Shown here in pieces: positions 15,827-19,388 of a stretch of 19,388 nt of DNA. This DNA is from DUVT01 sp041675865 (GTDB taxonomy: Bacteria > Bacillota_I > Bacilli_A > ML615J-28 > CAG-698). The DNA lies in contig JBAYTA010000030.1 in NCBI GenBank assembly GCA_041675865.1, positions 1 to 19,388 on the forward strand. Direction: 5' to 3'. Positions within the stretch are counted from its first letter, which is position 1. Each line of letters begins with the position of its first letter. The notes under the pieces were generated by a model, which made no database searches, was not told the DNA's origin, and saw only the letters and a list, made by a program, of their open reading frames with translations. The position numbers and the translations under genes were made by a program.

Positions 15827-17290
15827 ATGAAAAAATATTTAATGGTATTTTTATTACTTATGTCTCTTGGTTTAATGGTAGCGTGTAATGGTGATGAAGG
15901 TGATGATAATCCTAAAGAAAAAGAAATTGATTTAGGCGGAATTGAATTTGTTATCATGGTTGATACACCTGCTCGTCAAGATCCAAGAACAGATCAGTAT
16001 GAAAGAATGTATCAAGCAGAAAAAGCTGCTAAGATAGCAGAAGTAGAAGAAAAATACAATATTAAAGTTGTTTACAAACCTCACCCATCTTCTTGGGGAT
16101 TAAGTAGAAGAAACTGGATGAAAGAACAAAACTTGGCTGGATCTAAAGATGTTCATGTATTTGAAGTGAATACTTCATGGATTCCTTATTTGGCTGAAAA
16201 TGGTGTAATTTCAGATTTAACTGCTTATATTGAAAAATATGTAGATAAAGAAACTGAATACTTCCCTGAAAAAGAAGAATATACAAAATTTAAAGGTGGT
16301 ATTTATGGTTATGATGATATGCTAACTATGGCTGAATCAGGAATTTACTATAATACAAAATTATTAGCTGAAGTATTAGGTGAAGAAAATAAAGATCTTC
16401 CATCAAGAATGTGGGAAGAAGGAAACTGGAACTGGCAATCTTTTGAAGCTCTAGTAGATCAATTATATGGTTGGGTTATTGAACAATCTGAACCTTATCA
16501 TGTTATTGGTGGTATGGGCTATAACTGGGCATATCATATGGCTAGTGCAAATGGTTTAAGATTTGTAAATAATGATTTCCAAATTGAGTTTTTAAATGAT
16601 GAAATGATTTCTACATTTGAATTCCTAAGAAGACTTTATAATAAAACTGCTGTTGGTAAATCAGAAGTTTGGAAAACTACAACTAACTGGTCTCTAACTG
16701 CTATTCCTGAATTCTCAGCTGGTAAAGTATTCTTCCACGATGGTGAAAGCTGGTACTTAACAATGCAAAACAGATGGTTAAGAAGCGAAAGTAATCGTAA
16801 TTTCGATATTGGTTATGTTCCTTTCCCTGTAGGACCTAATGTAGAAGATGATATGTCTAATTACTATATTAGTGGAATTACTGGTCAAGCAACTTATGTA
16901 ATTTCATCTGCATTTGAAAAAGAAAGAATTCCAGAAGGTTATGAACATATGTTCTTACACGATGAATTAATATTCCAAATTTGGAAAGATTTACAATATT
17001 TCTCACCAGTTGGTAGAGCATCTTATGCAAATCAATTTATTACGCGTCGTGCAACAGCTTATTATGGAAATGAAGCTAGTGTAGAAGCACATCGTGACAT
17101 TTTACATAAATTAAATAGTGAATATTTCTATTATATTGAAGGAATGGATAATCATGAATTTGCAAGTGGTATGGGTCAAATTGGACTTGCTGTTACTGAA
17201 CCGGGTAATGATCCAAGAACTGCTTTAGAAAGTATTGCTGTCTTTGTTGCCACACAAATTTATGAGCAATTTGGAATTGAACAAAAATAA
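15827..17290 (+). CDS. Lipoprotein ABC solute-binding protein (carbohydrate type)
   Basis: The 487-aa product has a classical lipoprotein signal: M-K-K, a hydrophobic core and a lipobox M-V-A-C with Cys20, followed by an acidic flexible linker. The mature part has the two-lobe sugar-binding pattern: an opening strand G-G-I-E-F-V-I-M-V, an E-K-Y-N-I-K-V-V strand, G-I-Y-G-Y-D-D in the first lobe, I-Y-Y-N-T-K-L-L and W-N-W-Q-S-F-E-A-L. It is rich in Trp and Tyr, as expected for stacking against sugars. An AAAGGAG site 6 bases upstream is strong. It is most likely the receptor for permeases C and D although it is encoded after nanE. The bound sugar is unknown; the epimerase and phosphodiester glycosidase on either side suggest an N-acetylhexosamine-containing ligand. 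Confidence 0.9.
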   Translation: MKKYLMVFLLLMSLGLMVACNGDEGDDNPKEKEIDLGGIEFVIMVDTPARQDPRTDQYERMYQAEKAAKIAEVEEKYNIKVVYKPHPSSWGLSRRNWMKEQNLAGSKDVHVFEVNTSWIPYLAENGVISDLTAYIEKYVDKETEYFPEKEEYTKFKGGIYGYDDMLTMAESGIYYNTKLLAEVLGEENKDLPSRMWEEGNWNWQSFEALVDQLYGWVIEQSEPYHVIGGMGYNWAYHMASANGLRFVNNDFQIEFLNDEMISTFEFLRRLYNKTAVGKSEVWKTTTNWSLTAIPEFSAGKVFFHDGESWYLTMQNRWLRSESNRNFDIGYVPFPVGPNVEDDMSNYYISGITGQATYVISSAFEKERIPEGYEHMFLHDELIFQIWKDLQYFSPVGRASYANQFITRRATAYYGNEASVEAHRDILHKLNSEYFYYIEGMDNHEFASGMGQIGLAVTEPGNDPRTALESIAVFVATQIYEQFGIEQK

Positions 17291-17315
17291 TCTTATACAT
17301 TAAAAGGGGTATATT

Positions 17316-19211
17316 ATGGCTATTAAAATTTTAAAAAGTATTAAATATTTTCTTATAATTGGTATTGTTTCTATAGTATTATCCCTTTTTAGTGTTAGTG
17401 CAAGAGAATACAATCCAACAACAAATCTAGAAACTAATCTAGGTAGAAATGTTAATTTATATGAAACTAAGGGTGAATTTTTAGGCAGTCAAAGTATTAA
17501 TTATGTAACATTTAATCCTGTTACAAATAAAAGTATTAAATTAATACCTTGGGCAATATTAAACAGCACCACTTCCACAAACACAAGAAGTACTGTATTA
17601 GAGATTGCGAAAGATTATGAGCTAAAAAATCCTAACTCTAAAGTTATTGCTGGGATTAATGCGGATTTCTTTCCGTTTGTAAGTGCAAATGAGAATCCGT
17701 TTAGTGCTCAAGTAATTGATGGGGATCTTCACCAAGCTTATGTGTTTACACATGAGCAAAATGGGGTTTATTACCCAGCAAATGCTTTGGGAATATTTCC
17801 TGATGGAAGTTTAAAATCTAGTCATATAATTAGTCATACTCAAGCAACATACTTAGATATTTTTGGTGAAAATAATGAGGTTATCTATTCAGTCCAACTA
17901 GCTGGATTTAATTCAGCACCTGGAAACAACCAAACTAGTGCCTATTTTGGTTCTAGTTTTATGCAAACATTAACTTCGACTGATGGAGTTTATTATGTTT
18001 CAGCACCTAAATTCTTAAGGGATGATAATAGATTTGCAAGAGGAGTAATATCTTCTAGTAGAAATACTGCAACTCTTGAAAGAAGAACCTTTGCAATTAC
18101 TACAAAGGATCCAAAAGTTAAGGAATTACTCGATGTTGGAGTTGAAATAAGGGTAACAAGAAGAGTAGCAGGTGATCTAGAAGGTGCCCAAAGTGTTGTT
18201 GGCTTTTATGGTCATCCTCTAAAAAATGGTGAAATACCAAACTATGGACCATATCCAACAGGTCTTGGTGGGTCAAGAACTCAATCAACTTGGACTACAC
18301 TTCAGCCTAGAACATTCTTAGGTGTAAAAGAAGATGGTTCAGTTATTATGGGTTTAGTTGAGGGAAGAGCTACTGGAAAACTTGGTTTTTCTGGGCAAGG
18401 TGTTGGAGAATTTCTTCAAAGCTTTGATGCCAAAGAAGGCTATATGTTTGATGGTGGTGGTTCTAGTACTTTAGTTGCTAGAGTAAATGGTGTTTTAAAA
18501 CAAGTTGCAACTGGTACTGATGGTGTTAGAGCAATAGTAAATGCGCTATTATTAGTAGAACAAGAAGTAGACCCTATTGAACTTAATCCTGTTATTGAAG
18601 ATATTAAATCAGATTCGTTTAAAATTAAATTAAATCCTACAATCCCTGCTGGGTTTGTAATTGAAAAAATAGAAGCTATAATTAACGATTCTTATCAAGA
18701 AATAACTAATAATGAATTATTAGTTGAAGGTGCTAATGTTAATTCTAGTAATTCCCTCCGTTTTAAAGTCTATTACAAAGAAAACGGACAAGAGAAAGAG
18801 TTTACTACATTAAAAAATTTAAATGTACAAACTATTGCTATGCCTCCGGAAGTGATAATTGATGTGAAAGAGGTTACTACAACATCAATAACTGTCCAGG
18901 TAACATTAGAAAGAAATGGATCAGTGATTTTAGAATCATACTTCTCCTTAAACGATGACTCAAAAACACTTCCGGTTGGTACTAGCGAATTTACATTTAC
19001 AGATTTAGAACCCGGAACAAAGTACACTTATACAGCAATTGTTAATTATAACGATGAAAATGCAGTTAAGTTTTATACATATCCTATTACTGAAATTGAA
19101 ACCAAAACTTCATTAATTGATAAAAAAGGCTGTTTCAATGCAAGTGGAATGATAATGGTATTTGCTTCTATTGCGCTATTAGTTGTTTTAACACGAAGAA
19201 GATTCAAATAA
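17316..19211 (+). CDS. Secreted phosphodiester glycosidase (NAGPA domain) with C-terminal membrane tail
   Basis: This 631-aa protein has a signal peptide (cleavage likely after V-S-A at 29). Its NAGPA/DUF2233-type domain spans about 90-415 and shows the family marks: G-I-N-A-D-F-F at 113-119, P-R-T-F-L-G-V near 331-337, D-G-G-G-S-S at 379-384 and R-A-I-V-N-A-L at 405-411. The founding enzyme, the mammalian uncovering enzyme, hydrolyses GlcNAc-alpha-1-phosphodiesters; bacterial members act on related phosphodiester-linked sugars, largely untested. Residues about 420-600 form beta-rich modules, the last fibronectin-III-like (G-T-K-Y-T-Y-T-A). The C-terminus has K-K-G-C (Cys606), a hydrophobic helix and R-R-R-F-K, like cysteine-containing sorting tails. 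An AAAAGGGG site supports the start. It is the last gene before the terminator and fits an extracellular step that releases sugar for the upstream importer. Confidence 0.88.
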   Translation: MAIKILKSIKYFLIIGIVSIVLSLFSVSAREYNPTTNLETNLGRNVNLYETKGEFLGSQSINYVTFNPVTNKSIKLIPWAILNSTTSTNTRSTVLEIAKDYELKNPNSKVIAGINADFFPFVSANENPFSAQVIDGDLHQAYVFTHEQNGVYYPANALGIFPDGSLKSSHIISHTQATYLDIFGENNEVIYSVQLAGFNSAPGNNQTSAYFGSSFMQTLTSTDGVYYVSAPKFLRDDNRFARGVISSSRNTATLERRTFAITTKDPKVKELLDVGVEIRVTRRVAGDLEGAQSVVGFYGHPLKNGEIPNYGPYPTGLGGSRTQSTWTTLQPRTFLGVKEDGSVIMGLVEGRATGKLGFSGQGVGEFLQSFDAKEGYMFDGGGSSTLVARVNGVLKQVATGTDGVRAIVNALLLVEQEVDPIELNPVIEDIKSDSFKIKLNPTIPAGFVIEKIEAIINDSYQEITNNELLVEGANVNSSNSLRFKVYYKENGQEKEFTTLKNLNVQTIAMPPEVIIDVKEVTTTSITVQVTLERNGSVILESYFSLNDDSKTLPVGTSEFTFTDLEPGTKYTYTAIVNYNDENAVKFYTYPITEIETKTSLIDKKGCFNASGMIMVFASIALLVVLTRRRFK

Positions 19212-19242
19212 TATTAATCGAAAAATATTTATTAAGAGAAAT

Positions 19243-19272
19243 AAAGCATTTCAAAAACTGAAATGCTTTTTT
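19243..19272 (+). terminator. Rho-independent terminator of the transport operon
   Basis: An 11-bp perfect stem (19243-19253 with 19259-19269) with a 5-base loop is followed by an uninterrupted T run ending at 19272. It lies 31 bases after the last stop codon and is the only strong terminator-like hairpin I found between 2278 and here. Confidence 0.88.
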
Positions 19273-19388
19273 ATATAATTAGAGTTTTATAATATTTATA
19301 AATTATATATTAATATTCTTAGCTATTTATCGTAATATTATAGTTTTTATAAAAAAGGTTGAAAAACCCTATAATTACCGCCAAATAT
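19273..19388 (+). other. AT-rich intergenic end of window, possible promoter reading rightward
   Basis: No gene is visible. A perfect TATAAT at 19370-19375 has a weak TTTATA at 19346-19351, 18 bases upstream, and could serve a gene beyond the edge. A small GGTT-GAAA-AACC hairpin (19357-19368) sits between them. In sequence this rich in A and T such matches arise by chance, so confidence in the promoter is low. Confidence 0.3.

Noticed and set aside
17271..17299. Possible internal promoter before the phosphodiester glycosidase gene (TTGGAA, 17 bases, TATACA)
   Set aside because: Both boxes match only four of six bases, and the predicted start would fall in the ribosome site at about 17306.
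2..19211. Mycoplasma genetic code (TGA = Trp)
   Set aside because: All tryptophans I checked are TGG and the genes contain no in-frame TGA.
1..19388. tRNA, rRNA, CRISPR array, insertion sequence or prophage genes
   Set aside because: No cloverleaf, regularly spaced repeat, transposase or integrase signature was seen on either strand.

Overview
The window is an AT-rich (roughly 30% GC by eye), gene-dense stretch with all thirteen genes on the + strand. Every tryptophan I checked is TGG, and the long frames contain no in-frame TGA, so the Mycoplasma code (TGA = Trp) is not in use. AT-richness, the standard code, very basic protein tails and a large sugar-ABC locus suggest a low-GC Firmicute, perhaps an Acholeplasma/Izemoplasma-type mollicute. 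That placement is an inference.

Layout. Bases 2-2197 are the 3' part of a gene that enters from the left edge. It encodes four tandem copies of a roughly 150-residue domain that I do not recognise, and it is followed by a clean hairpin terminator. Bases 2278-19211 hold twelve genes with gaps of 0-56 bases (one pair overlaps), which looks like one operon. In order they are: a DUF624/YesL-like membrane protein; a 972-aa solute-binding protein with an N-terminal carbohydrate-binding half; two ABC sugar permeases; a secreted NHL-propeller/TPR protein with a C-terminal membrane anchor; a YIP1-family membrane protein; a membrane-anchored DUF5696 protein; a second pair of permeases, the first with a long coiled-coil N-terminus; NanE (ManNAc-6-P 2-epimerase); a lipoprotein solute-binding protein; and a secreted phosphodiester glycosidase (NAGPA family) with a C-terminal membrane tail. 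A strong rho-independent terminator closes the operon at about 19243-19272. The last 116 bases hold no gene, only a possible promoter reading out of the window.

How the genes may work together (inference). Module A (fused binding protein, permeases A and B, NHL/TPR, YIP1, DUF5696) looks like a surface glycan-capture and import assembly. Module B (permeases C and D, NanE, lipoprotein, phosphodiester glycosidase) looks like a second importer linked to amino-sugar metabolism. The phosphodiester glycosidase could free an N-acetylhexosamine from a phosphodiester-linked glycan outside the cell, and NanE could pass ManNAc-6-P into GlcNAc-6-P catabolism. A ManNAc-GlcNAc-1-phosphate unit, as in the wall teichoic acid linkage unit of Gram-positive bacteria, would explain both enzymes; this is only a hypothesis. 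No ABC ATPase, sugar kinase or transcription regulator is present in the window, so at least an ATPase must be supplied from elsewhere.
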